Assembly: GCA_028287505.1 (NCBI GenBank)
Contig: JAQBPN010000008.1
Location: forward strand, 21,328-85,327
Direction of reading: 5' to 3'
Length of the DNA stretch: 64,000 nt
Source: Fibrobacterota bacterium
Lineage (GTDB): Bacteria; Fibrobacterota; Fibrobacteria; UBA11236
The position numbers and the translations under genes were made by a program. The notes beneath the pieces were generated by a model. That model searched no databases and was not told the DNA's origin. It worked only from the letters and a program-made list of their open reading frames with translations. This document shows positions 1 through 7,434 of this stretch, one piece after another (the first letter of the stretch is position 1; each line of letters begins with the position of its first letter).

Positions 1-2
1 AC

Positions 3-770
3 AATTGGATCAAGCTCTGCTACCAGAACCAGAAAAGCGGCCAGGCCTTCGTCGTCTTCAAGCCGACCTCCGTATGCGTCTCGAATTTCAAGGGCCCGGC
101 CGACATGATCGCCGACGAGGGGGCCACCGTGAGATTGGACGGCACCGCCGATTGCACGGCGAGCCTATCCTGGACCGCCCTGTCCGGTCCCGCTCCGCGC
201 ATTCTCGATCCCGAATCCCGGACCCTGATCGTGACCCTGCCGCGCGTGGCCGCGGACACGGCAATCGTCTACCGCTTCGCCGCCGCCTATGGGGATTCCA
301 CCTTCCACGACGACGTGACCGTCCGCGTCCGCAACGCCATACCGGACCCGGTCTTCACCCTTCCCGCCAATCCGATCTGGAACGGCGCGGATACCATGGC
401 CTTCCGGCCTTCCATCGCCAACATGGCGCAGATGACGGCCGCCGGCAACGCGGCCCTGCATTGGACGTGGACCTTGAAAGGCATGGAGGCGGATACGGCC
501 TGGCTCAGGGATGGCTTGCTCTTGAAGAAGGCCCTGGCGGAAGGCAGACTGGAAGTGGGTCTGTGCCTGGACAACTCCGGGTCCCCGGTTTGCAAGTCCG
601 CGACCGTAACGGTTTCCAATGCGGCCGGCGGAGCCTCTTCCATCCTCCGCGCCGAAACCCAGGCGTCCCGCTTCCGCGCGCCCATGCATTCCTGGCACGA
701 CGCCAACGGGCGCCTCAGCCGCGCCAGGCCATCCAACCGCTTCGCAGCAGAAGCCAGGCAAGCGCCATGA
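3..770 (+). CDS. C-terminal part of a secreted Ig/PKD-type surface protein (5' end outside window)
   Basis: The reading frame is open from base 3 and ends with TGA at 768-770, so only about 255 C-terminal residues are visible. The segment reading ADEGATVRLDG, then SGPAPRILDPES, PRVAADTAIVYRF and IPDPVFTLPANPIWNG matches, block for block, the C-terminal module of the two giant proteins at 19884-23855 and 25077-28277. It is therefore a third member of that exported paralogue family, probably a cell-surface or extracellular beta-sandwich protein. After the SSILR block the other two members carry roughly 60-80 more residues, including a WQGR(L/V)LW motif; here the protein stops early and its last 56 bases overlap the 3' end of the convergent cobD gene. 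The truncated tail looks like a local rearrangement, but a genuine variant end is possible. The molecular function is unknown. Confidence 0.8.
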   Translation, partial: NWIKLCYQNQKSGQAFVVFKPTSVCVSNFKGPADMIADEGATVRLDGTADCTASLSWTALSGPAPRILDPESRTLIVTLPRVAADTAIVYRFAAAYGDSTFHDDVTVRVRNAIPDPVFTLPANPIWNGADTMAFRPSIANMAQMTAAGNAALHWTWTLKGMEADTAWLRDGLLLKKALAEGRLEVGLCLDNSGSPVCKSATVTVSNAAGGASSILRAETQASRFRAPMHSWHDANGRLSRARPSNRFAAEARQAP

Positions 771-1764
771 ACAAGGCCGTGGTCCCGTAGGCCAGCCTGA
801 TCATGCGATCGACGTCCCGCGTCGATCCGCCTTCGGGCGCGTTTTCCGGTCCGATCCACAACTCGTTGACCAACATTCCATGCTTGTAAATCGGACCCGC
901 CAGGCGGATATCCAGGGCGCCGGCCGCGGCGGTTTCGCTCCAGCCCTTGTTGGGGCCGGGAAGCAGGGCATGCTGGCCCAAGGATGTAGCCCAGGCCTTG
1001 CGCGCCGAATAACCGGGCGCGATCGCCGACCAGGCCGTAATGAGAAGCAGGCACAGGCGGGCGGGCAGGTAGTTCATGACATCGTCCAGCCGCGCGCCGA
1101 ACCAGCCGAAATGGAGATAGCGTTCGTCCTTGTAGCCCACCATGGAATCCATGGTGCTGGCGATCTTGAAAACGATCAGGCCGGGCAGGCCCAGCAATGC
1201 GAACCAGAACAGCGGGCTGAGCACCCCATCCACCAGGCTTTCCGCCAGGCTTTCCACGGCCGCCCGGTTGCAGGCCGCCGCATCCATCCGGTCCGTGTCG
1301 CGCCCCACCAGCATGCCCGCGGCCCGTCGCGCCGCGCCGACGTCCCCGCTCGCCGCGGCCTTGGCGATGCGCTTCCCGTGGACGATCAAATCCCCGAGCG
1401 CCAACAGACTGTATCCCAGGTAGACTTCCCATAGCCAGTCCAGGGTCCATCCCAACGCGGGCATTCCCAGGGCTTCGCCCGCCGCGCGCAATCCGGCCGC
1501 CGCGGCCCAGGCCCCGCCGCCGCATACCGCGGCCGTAATAAGGAACAACAGGAATCCGCCGAAGCGGCCGTCCAGGCCCGCCTTGCGCAGGAAGGCCTCC
1601 CCCGCGGCCAGTACCCTGCCGGTTACCCGGACGGGATGCCAGGCGTATTGGGGATCGCCAAGGACCATGTCCAATCCCAGGCAGATGCCCAGGAAGACGA
1701 GGGGATCTCGGAGGAGCCCCCCCGGGCTTATGAGCGCCGGCCAACCCTGGCCGGTTATTTCCAT
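715..1764 (-). CDS. cobD: Adenosylcobinamide-phosphate synthase CobD/CbiB
   Basis: This 349-residue integral membrane protein has the CobD/CbiB family signatures: LDMVLGDPQYAWHPVR near the N-terminus, GRDTDRMDAAACNRAAVESLAES followed by VDGVLSPLFW in the middle, MDSMVGYK, and NKGWSEAAAAGAL in relaxed form (PNKGWSETAAAGAL). The family attaches the aminopropanol (phosphate) arm to adenosylcobyric acid, giving adenosylcobinamide (phosphate) for the nucleotide loop of cobamides. Several hydrophobic segments fit a polytopic inner-membrane enzyme. The ATG at 1764 overlaps the end of cbiZ by 10 bases, so the two are translationally coupled in one operon; CbiZ makes the cobyric acid that CobD uses. 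The 3' end overlaps the convergent gene at 3-770. Confidence 0.95.
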   Translation of the reverse strand: MEITGQGWPALISPGGLLRDPLVFLGICLGLDMVLGDPQYAWHPVRVTGRVLAAGEAFLRKAGLDGRFGGFLLFLITAAVCGGGAWAAAAGLRAAGEALGMPALGWTLDWLWEVYLGYSLLALGDLIVHGKRIAKAAASGDVGAARRAAGMLVGRDTDRMDAAACNRAAVESLAESLVDGVLSPLFWFALLGLPGLIVFKIASTMDSMVGYKDERYLHFGWFGARLDDVMNYLPARLCLLLITAWSAIAPGYSARKAWATSLGQHALLPGPNKGWSETAAAGALDIRLAGPIYKHGMLVNELWIGPENAPEGGSTRDVDRMIRLAYGTTALFMALAWLLLRSGWMAWRG

Positions 1765-2900
1765 TTTTCCCGCCAGCCCAGGGCCAGAGCCTTGGCAGCC
1801 AAAGCCGGGACGTCCAGATCATCGGCCGCCAACGCGGCCCGGAACGCCGGAAAGGCTTCCGTCCTTGCGGCCAGGCCGGCCGCCATCATGGCCGCCTGGT
1901 TGGCCAGCAGTTCCCGTCCCGAGGATTCCGGCAGGGTTCCGAAGGCGATGCGGTCGCGCACCGCCGCCAGAGCGTAAGCGGCGCCGGCGACCAAAGGTTC
2001 ATGGAGCACCGCCTGGAAATTCGCCTGCAGCAAGGCGCGATCCTTCTCCTCCAGATGCGCGCCCGCCGCCTCCAGCAGACGCGCCTCGTCGGTACCGAAG
2101 CGGCCCAAGGCGTGGATCAGATTGCGCGTGCGGGATGGATCGAGGCCGTTCTGCCAGCGCAGCGCCTCCTTGGTGGCTTCAATCACCGAGCGGGCCAGGA
2201 TCTCCCCCAGCTTGGAATGTTTTCCGGTCCAGGTCTTGGGTTTGCGCGCTCCGTCCAGCGGAGCCGCCAGGCAGAACTGATCGGTGCCGGTGCCGGTGGC
2301 CAGATGGGGCGAATAGCGGCTGGACACGGCAAGCTCCAGCAGGGCCGCGGTCTTGGCTTCCGTCATGGTGGCCACTGCGCGCGCCAGGGCGTTGGGCAGG
2401 AGCGGCCAGTTGAAAATCAGCATGGTGTTGATGGTCCCGGGCAGGGCATGCAGGGGTTTCCAGGCGCCCGAAGACTCGTGCCAGGTGGCCGGATCCCCGG
2501 CCCGGCCCGCGTTGCCCTGGACGCCGGCGGTGACCACGGCCCAGACCACCGTGTCCTCGAAGGACTCTTCGCGTACGGCCGCATACTGCATGTTGGCGGC
2601 CGTGCCCATCATGGCGGTGGCTTCGGGAGGGACGCCGGCCTCCGCGCAGGCGGCGCGATGGTAGGCTTCCTGGCCCTGTCCTTCCAGGGATTCATGGCGG
2701 CCCATGTGCCCCTTGCCTTCGCAGCTCTGGTGGTTCAGCAGGTAACGCACAAGTTCCGTCTGCCCCCCGTTCACGTGGGAGGTGGAAAGCGTAAGATGGG
2801 GTTTTTTGAGATGGGCGGACAGGAACCGGCCCCGGCGGCGCAGGGAGAATGCGTCCGTTTCCAGCAGCTTGATGGAGTCTTCGACGGCGGTATTGGACAT
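1755..2900 (-). CDS. cbiZ: Adenosylcobinamide amidohydrolase CbiZ
   Basis: This 381-residue protein belongs to the CbiZ family. The characteristic NHQSCEGKGH segment, the GTAANMQYAAV block, the VVTAGVQGNAGRAGD block and TGTGTDQ are all visible. CbiZ hydrolyses the amide bond of adenosylcobinamide to release adenosylcobyric acid, an archaeal-type salvage route found patchily in bacteria. The start is set at the ATG at 2900 (MSNTAVEDS); an upstream in-frame extension to 3005 would add 35 residues unlike the family. The gene is first in a two-gene operon with cobD, with a 10-base overlap. It diverges from the lipoprotein gene at 2946, and the 45-base gap must hold both start regions. Confidence 0.9.
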   Translation of the reverse strand: MSNTAVEDSIKLLETDAFSLRRRGRFLSAHLKKPHLTLSTSHVNGGQTELVRYLLNHQSCEGKGHMGRHESLEGQGQEAYHRAACAEAGVPPEATAMMGTAANMQYAAVREESFEDTVVWAVVTAGVQGNAGRAGDPATWHESSGAWKPLHALPGTINTMLIFNWPLLPNALARAVATMTEAKTAALLELAVSSRYSPHLATGTGTDQFCLAAPLDGARKPKTWTGKHSKLGEILARSVIEATKEALRWQNGLDPSRTRNLIHALGRFGTDEARLLEAAGAHLEEKDRALLQANFQAVLHEPLVAGAAYALAAVRDRIAFGTLPESSGRELLANQAAMMAAGLAARTEAFPAFRAALAADDLDVPALAAKALALGWREKWK

Positions 2901-2933
2901 GGCCGAAAAGTAGCACCAAACCGGGGCAGGCGG

Positions 2934-2939
2934 TAGAAT
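2934..2939 (+). promoter_or_regulatory. Possible -10 element of a nearly leaderless gene
   Basis: TAGAAT lies only seven bases before the ATG at 2946, so a transcript from this box would start at or very near the start codon. No convincing -35 element was seen. Confidence 0.3.
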
Positions 2940-2945
2940 AGGGCC

Positions 2946-3716
2946 ATGAGGCTTCTGGCCGCGGCCGCCGCATGCGTATTCCTTTCCTGCCAGGCGCCCT
3001 GGCAACCGGGCGATCGAGCCTGCGCGGACACCGCCAGGCTCGATTTTCCGGTCGATCTGGCTGCGTTCGCCGGCAAAGGGTCCTTATGGCCGTTCGGCGT
3101 CCATGGAGGCGCCCACCCCGAGGGTCATCCCGGCATCGACTTCCTCCTGGACAGCGCCGACGCCCGGGGGGACATCGCCGTCAAAGCCTCCTTTTCCGCC
3201 GAGATCATCTCCATCACCCCGGAGACGGATTATCCGGGCAGTTCCTGCATCGTGATGGACTCCGCCTGCGTGGAGGTGAACCTGTGCCACGTGCGCCTGG
3301 ATCCGGACCTGAAGGAAGGCGGAAAGGTGGCCAGGGGCCGGCGATTGGGAACCGTGGGGCTGATCGAAAGCGAAGGCCGCTATGCGCTGCACTTCGGCGC
3401 CTACTCCGGCGTGGACGCGAATCTGGCCTGTCCGGCGGACTTCCTGGATCCGGACAGCGTGCGCTGCCGTCTGGGGGTGGCGGCGGGCGGCAAAGCCCCA
3501 GCCGACTGCGGTTACGCTCCGGGTACGGTAACCTTGATGGGACGTTCGGATTATGGGGAACGATCCCCGCGCACCCTTTCCGTCACATGCGCGGACGGCG
3601 CCACGGAAGCCTTCGAGCTGCCGGAGGAAAACGCCCTGTGCAACCAGCGCCTCTCCCCCGCGGATCGCGCGCGCATGGAAACCTGCCTGGGTTCGGCCTG
3701 CGCCGGCGTGTGGTAG
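2946..3716 (+). CDS. Lipoprotein with a degenerate M23 (LytM-like) peptidase fold
   Basis: This 256-residue protein begins with a short hydrophobic signal ending in FLSC, a plausible lipobox. The segment GHPGIDFLLD resembles the HxxxD zinc-ligand motif of M23 peptidases, and GGKVARGRRLGTVG followed by ALHFGAY resembles the conserved 'GxxVxxGxxLGxxG...HLHFE' tail. The first His of the terminal HxH is Ala here, so a normal zinc site cannot form. The likely role is therefore a non-catalytic envelope or peptidoglycan-associated protein rather than an endopeptidase. Many Cys residues (CQAPW, SSCIVMDSACVEVNLC, DSVRCRLG, DCGYAPG) suggest disulfides after export. The gene stands alone and diverges from cbiZ. 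Confidence 0.6.
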   Translation: MRLLAAAAACVFLSCQAPWQPGDRACADTARLDFPVDLAAFAGKGSLWPFGVHGGAHPEGHPGIDFLLDSADARGDIAVKASFSAEIISITPETDYPGSSCIVMDSACVEVNLCHVRLDPDLKEGGKVARGRRLGTVGLIESEGRYALHFGAYSGVDANLACPADFLDPDSVRCRLGVAAGGKAPADCGYAPGTVTLMGRSDYGERSPRTLSVTCADGATEAFELPEENALCNQRLSPADRARMETCLGSACAGVW

Positions 3717-3749
3717 GGCCGCTCCGCCCCGTCGGCCGCTCCGGAAGAA

Positions 3750-4529
3750 CTAGCCGGAACCGGAAGAAGATTGCATCAAGGCGAAGAACCCGCCTTGCGG
3801 ATCGGTCAGAAGCGCCACGGTTCCCAATCCGGGAATGGGCGTAGGCGGCATCACGCAGGTTCCGCCCAGGCGCAGGGCCTTCCCTACCGAGGCGCCGCAA
3901 TCTTCGGTCTGGAAGTAAACGCGCCAATGGGAGGCCGCGTCGATGCGTTCCTCGGCCATGCGGATCATGCCCGCCACGGGATGGCCGCCCTTCAGGAAAA
4001 GCGCATAGGATCCGGGCTCGAGAGTGTGCGACTCCCAGTCCAGCCAATCGCCGTAGAATCGCTTGGCGGTATCGACTTCCCGCGTCACCAGTTCCGACCA
4101 GGCCAAGGCGCCCGGCAATCCCAGCACCTCCGCGCCGATGTGGCCATCCGCCTGCCAGATCCCGATGTGGGCGCCGGTGGCGTCACGCAGCAACGCGAAG
4201 CGTCCCGCGCCGGGAACGTCGGAAGGCGCCACCGCCATGCGCGCCCCGCGGTCGCAGGCCCGGCGCGCCGCGACGTCCACGTCCGGTACCGAAACATGGA
4301 TGCGCCAACGCGCCGGAAGCAATCCGTCTTCGTGCCCGGTCTGATATAGGGCGGCCGCGTCACAGCCCTGCAATCGGGCCATGGTGTAAAAGGAACCTCC
4401 GCCTATGGGAAGATCCTCCAATTCCCATCCGAACAGGCCGCGATAGAATCGCTTGGCGCCTTCGGCATCCCGAGTGCCCAGTTCCGCCCAGCATACGGTG
4501 CCCGCCGCATGCTTTTCCACGATGCCCAT
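3750..4529 (-). CDS. Double-domain VOC (glyoxalase/bleomycin-resistance-like) protein
   Basis: The 259 residues form two tandem VOC domains. The first runs from CWAELGTRDAEGAKRFYRGLFGW to DATGAHIGIWQ (about residues 10-120), and the second from AWSELVTREVDTAKRFYGDWLDW to DPQGGFFALMQ (about 135-250). This matches two-domain VOC proteins whose substrates are mostly unknown. Start choice: ATGs occur at 4535 and 4529. The Shine-Dalgarno-like AGGGAG abuts the first and is correctly spaced for the second, so 4529 is preferred. The gene is convergent with the lipoprotein gene ending at 3716. It is probably cytoplasmic; a lyase, dioxygenase or resistance role cannot be told apart. Confidence 0.85.
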   Translation of the reverse strand: MGIVEKHAAGTVCWAELGTRDAEGAKRFYRGLFGWELEDLPIGGGSFYTMARLQGCDAAALYQTGHEDGLLPARWRIHVSVPDVDVAARRACDRGARMAVAPSDVPGAGRFALLRDATGAHIGIWQADGHIGAEVLGLPGALAWSELVTREVDTAKRFYGDWLDWESHTLEPGSYALFLKGGHPVAGMIRMAEERIDAASHWRVYFQTEDCGASVGKALRLGGTCVMPPTPIPGLGTVALLTDPQGGFFALMQSSSGSG

Positions 4530-4856
4530 TTTCATCTCCCTGCAACGCCCTAAGCTAATACGGCCCTCCGGATTGCGCTCCGGGGGGGATTCACCCGCCG
4601 GGAAAACCGGAGCCCGCGACCACGGAGCCATTCCGTTTTGAGCGGTTTGTACGTCCGCGTCGGACACCCATATGGCTGGAACTATGAAAAGTGGTTTGTT
4701 TTGGTTTTTTGAGTCTTGGGTTTCCTTGAATTCCGGCCATTTTGGCCCCTGTGGGATGAAATTCCCCAAGTTTTAAACTTCGGTGCCGCATTATCTTATA
4801 ATCCGAGGGGAGTCGCGGCTTACGATGCGCGGCACCATGGGGAAAGCGAAATACGA
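4530..4856. other. Divergent intergenic region
   Basis: This 327-base non-coding stretch separates the VOC gene (minus) from the envelope gene at 4857 (plus). Its right half is AT-richer than its surroundings. It contains an inverted repeat GTCCG-CGT-CGGAC near 4650 and a good -10 hexamer TATAAT at 4797-4802. No supported ORF or RNA was seen. Confidence 0.5.
4797..4802 (+). promoter_or_regulatory. Candidate -10 hexamer
   Basis: A perfect TATAAT lies 55 bases upstream of the ATG at 4857 in an otherwise AT-rich stretch. No clear TTGACA-like -35 occurs at the expected distance. Confidence 0.4.
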
Positions 4857-5357
4857 ATGAAACCCGGCTCAGTCTTGGGTGTCCTGGTGGTCCTGGGGGC
4901 CATGGTTCTAGCTCCGGCCCAGAATCTGGGTCTGGGTACGGGCTCGCGCGCGGCCACGCCGGAGGATTCCAGCGGCGGCGATTTCAGGATCGACAAACAG
5001 GATGAGCCCCCCGCTCCCCGCAAGACCCAGATCAACAAACGTCTCGGCCTGACCGCGCGGCGGACCGGCCCTTTCGATCCCAAAGTGTTCGAAGCGCGCG
5101 GCCGGGAGTTGCAGGGGCAATTCTACGAAATCGGCACGCCGGCCAATCCCAAACTGCGCGGCGACGAACCCGCGACGACGGCTCCTGGCGCGACGATGTC
5201 CCAACGGAAGGACGGCTCGAAGCAATGGCTTTTCTGGGTGGGCGCGGCCGGAGTGGCGGGCGTGTCCGGGATCGCCGTCGGATATCTTCTCATGAGCAAT
5301 GCCCATCCGGCCTCGGCTCCGCCCGACATCCCCCTCACGCTGGACGACGGACCGTAA
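4857..5357 (+). CDS. Exported or membrane protein of unknown function
   Basis: This 166-residue protein starts at the ATG at 4857 with an N-terminal hydrophobic signal (SVLGVLVVLGAMVLAPAQ). A polar, proline-rich middle contains FDPKVFEARGRELQGQFYEIG, and a second hydrophobic segment near the C-terminus (LFWVGAAGVAGVSGIAVGYLLM) is followed by a short acidic tail. This is the arrangement of a single-pass envelope protein. The next gene begins five bases after its stop, so both are probably co-transcribed. I do not recognise the family. The protein at 32406-33059 has a similar Ala/Pro-rich region and C-terminal membrane anchor, but similarity beyond architecture is not evident. Confidence 0.75.
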   Translation: MKPGSVLGVLVVLGAMVLAPAQNLGLGTGSRAATPEDSSGGDFRIDKQDEPPAPRKTQINKRLGLTARRTGPFDPKVFEARGRELQGQFYEIGTPANPKLRGDEPATTAPGATMSQRKDGSKQWLFWVGAAGVAGVSGIAVGYLLMSNAHPASAPPDIPLTLDDGP

Positions 5358-5362
5358 CGCGC

Positions 5363-6340
5363 ATGTCAACACGGATACCCAAGATCCTTTTCGCGGCCGC
5401 GGGCCTCGCGTTTTCGCTCTTCCTGGGAAGCTGCCAGACGACGGATCCGCCCCCGGCCGAGACCGTCCTGTGGGTCAAGCTTAACGACTCCCTGAGCCGG
5501 TACGATCTGGTGGTGGTGCAAATCCTGGACCGCCAGACCAAAGAGGTGGTGGCCACCTTGTGGAACGCCCGCTTGCCCGCACCCAACAAGGACATCCCGG
5601 GCTATTCGCTCAGGTCCCTGGCCAGCCAGCCCTTCATCGTGAAGGTCTCCGGATATCTGGGGCGGCAACTGGCCCTGGAAACCGTCATCACCTACGAGGG
5701 CGGCGGGATAAAACACGTTTTGCACACCGACCTGCCTCCCGTCCAGCCCGTCAACGGATTGCTCAAAATGACCCCTTCCATCGGCTCCATGTCCCCATTG
5801 TTCGTCAAGGACACGCTGAACTACAAGGTGACCGTTCCCGCCGGCATCACGGCGCTGAGCTTCAACGTGGTCGCGGAAAATCCCGCGGCCGCGATTTCCT
5901 TCGACGGGAAGCCCGTGGCTTCCGGCGCATCCTCCCAACCCATCGCCATCGGTAACACGCCGGATACCATCGAGGTCAAGGTGACCGACATGTCCACGGG
6001 AACCGCCGCCACGCGGACCTACACCCTGGTGTTGTTCCCCACTTTGCCGCCCGGCCTGAACCTTACCAGCATCAGACCCAGCGCGGGTACGCTCTTCCCC
6101 GAATTCACGCCGCAAGCGCAGGTGTATACGCTCACCCTGCCCCCCGGGGTCGATACGGTCTCGTTCTTCCTCACCCCTTCCGATCCCCAGACGATGACCA
6201 TGAAGATCAAGGACATCGCCATCTTCACGGGCGCCAAGTCGACGGTATACAAGATCGATGCGAGCAGCACCCTGGCCATTCCCATCGAGGTTTTCCGCGG
6301 CGATGAAGCCAGCTTCTACCAGGTGACGATCACCCATTAG
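5363..6340 (+). CDS. Lipoprotein with two cadherin-like beta-sandwich modules
   Basis: This 325-residue protein starts at the ATG at 5363. A signal ending in LFLGSC gives a clear lipobox. Two repeated modules follow, each with 'SI.PS.G.L.P.F....YT..LP.G...V.F' character: MTPSIGSMSPLFVKDTLNYKVTVPAGITALSF (about residues 135-225) and IRPSAGTLFPEFTPQAQVYTLTLPPGVDTVSF (about 235-320). This is the pattern of cadherin-like beta-sandwich domains (Pfam PF12733 type) found in secreted bacterial proteins. It probably sits on the outer membrane or periplasmic face as a binding or structural protein. It lies five bases behind the gene at 4857, so the two likely form an operon. Ligand unknown. Confidence 0.75.
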   Translation: MSTRIPKILFAAAGLAFSLFLGSCQTTDPPPAETVLWVKLNDSLSRYDLVVVQILDRQTKEVVATLWNARLPAPNKDIPGYSLRSLASQPFIVKVSGYLGRQLALETVITYEGGGIKHVLHTDLPPVQPVNGLLKMTPSIGSMSPLFVKDTLNYKVTVPAGITALSFNVVAENPAAAISFDGKPVASGASSQPIAIGNTPDTIEVKVTDMSTGTAATRTYTLVLFPTLPPGLNLTSIRPSAGTLFPEFTPQAQVYTLTLPPGVDTVSFFLTPSDPQTMTMKIKDIAIFTGAKSTVYKIDASSTLAIPIEVFRGDEASFYQVTITH

Positions 6341-6348
6341 TCCCGCGC

Positions 6349-6364
6349 CGCCGCATGCGCGGCG
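6349..6364 (+). terminator. GC-rich hairpin after the 5363 gene
   Basis: CGCCGC-ATGC-GCGGCG forms a six-pair stem eight bases after the stop codon. No U-run follows, so it is a weak or factor-dependent terminator candidate. Confidence 0.35.
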
Positions 6365-6479
6365 TTGGTAACATTCCCGACACCCCCCCTTTTCCACCCC
6401 GGTTGCCACTAGTGCTTTCCCCTTTTGCGGCCGATGGGATTAATGGTTATTCAGGATAACACCTTAAAGGAGGGTCCTC

Positions 6480-7184
6480 ATGCGAAACCGCATGCGCCAT
6501 TTCGCTTTCCTGTCCGTTATCGCGGCGTGCCTGGCGCAACCCAGAGCGCAAAACCAGACCAACGTCACCGTGGAAGGAGACCAAGCCGACAAGGCCAAGG
6601 ACACGGTGAAAGTGGTGCCGGAAGGCTACAAGGTCGTGCCCGACGGGAACGGCGGCACCGTCGCGGTTCCCGACCAGGCTTACACGCCTCCGGATACGGC
6701 ATCGGAAGTGGGCGCCATTCCCAAGGACCAGACCAAGGTCCTGCAGAACCGGAAAGAGGCCAAGCGGTTCACGGGAGCGGGATTCGGCCCGGCCGGTTTC
6801 GGCAACATCGATGAGAGGATGCCCGCATACGATGTGTACGTGGGACGCTTCTGGGAAGTGAACCGCTTCGCCGCCATCAAGGCCCTGGGCGAAGTGGCCT
6901 CCGATTTCAACAACGCAACCCTCAGCAGCCTGCAGTTGGGCGCCAACATGTACGCCTCGCCCACCGCATTCTCGCCCTATATCGGAGGGGATCTGGGCCT
7001 GGGCTACGGCATGGTGCCCGGCGACAGGAACTTCGGGTTCAACGTGGGAGCATCGGTGGGGGCCCTCTTGTTCCGGACGTCCAACGCCCAGATGAACCTG
7101 GAAGGCGCCGCCCAGATGATGCTGTCGCAACTGGATGACAAAAACACGTCCCTGTATACGGCCCGCCTGGGCGTGCTGTTCTGA
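6480..7184 (+). CDS. Outer-membrane beta-barrel-like exported protein
   Basis: The 234-residue product starts at the ATG at 6480 behind a strong AAAGGAGG ribosome-binding site. A signal peptide (FAFLSVIAACLAQPRAQ) is followed by a low-complexity polar linker (about residues 25-95). The C-terminal part has alternating hydrophobic strands with glycine turns (YIGGDLGLGYGMV, FGFNVGASVGALLF, LEGAAQMMLSQL) and ends in LYTARLGVLF, with the terminal Phe typical of outer-membrane barrels. A small porin-like or structural barrel is the best guess; no specific family is recognised. The gene is monocistronic and followed by an excellent rho-independent terminator at 7220-7247. Confidence 0.7.
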   Translation: MRNRMRHFAFLSVIAACLAQPRAQNQTNVTVEGDQADKAKDTVKVVPEGYKVVPDGNGGTVAVPDQAYTPPDTASEVGAIPKDQTKVLQNRKEAKRFTGAGFGPAGFGNIDERMPAYDVYVGRFWEVNRFAAIKALGEVASDFNNATLSSLQLGANMYASPTAFSPYIGGDLGLGYGMVPGDRNFGFNVGASVGALLFRTSNAQMNLEGAAQMMLSQLDDKNTSLYTARLGVLF

Positions 7185-7219
7185 AGCCCGCGGGTTGACG
7201 CTGCCCGCCGCTTCCGAAG

Positions 7220-7247
7220 GAGTCCCCGTGTGAACGGGGGCTCTTTT
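7220..7247 (+). terminator. Rho-independent terminator
   Basis: A stem pairing GAG-CCCCGT with ACGGGG-CTC around a GTGA loop is followed directly by TTTT. It lies 36 bases after the stop of the barrel gene at 6480-7184. Confidence 0.85.
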
Positions 7248-7264
7248 CCGTTTCCTTGGTCCCC

Positions 7265-7434
7265 GACGAGCGTCGAGCTTGCCTTCGCAAATTACTTAAC
7301 GAGGAGCCTAACAGAGCAATGGAAAGCAACGAGCGTGGAGTTTGCCTTCGCAAACTCCTGAGCGAGGAGCCTAACGTCCTTTGCATGCGACGAGCGTGGA
7401 GTTTGCCTTCGCAAACTCCTGAGCGAGGAGCCTA
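7265..7434. repeat. Three tandem-spaced copies of a 46-48 bp palindromic repeat
   Basis: Copies lie at 7265-7312, 7329-7375 and 7389-7434, separated by 16 and 13 bases. Copies 2 and 3 are nearly identical; copy 1 is diverged. The core GGAGTTTGC-CTTC-GCAAACTCC is a nine-pair hairpin with a CTTC loop, and each copy ends in GCGAGGAGCCTA. The third copy overlaps the stop codon of the RNA methyltransferase gene at 7432. The architecture resembles REP/BIME-like extragenic palindromes, not CRISPR. Folded transcripts could act as a terminator or stabiliser for the minus-strand gene. Confidence 0.9.

Noticed and set aside
287..1822. Minus-strand open frame of 511 codons
   Set aside because: It overlaps cobD and the left-edge gene in another frame and encodes an Arg/Gly-rich sequence without motifs.
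2001..2936. Plus-strand open frame of 311 codons
   Set aside because: Antisense to cbiZ, whose family motifs are unambiguous.
4650..4664. Inverted repeat GTCCG-CGT-CGGAC as another activator site
   Set aside because: Spacer and arms differ from the GTCCA-N5-TGGAC sites and no -24/-12 element follows.
7265..7434. Possible CRISPR array
   Set aside because: Repeats of 46-48 bp with unequal 13-16 bp spacers and a strong internal hairpin do not fit; there are no cas genes.
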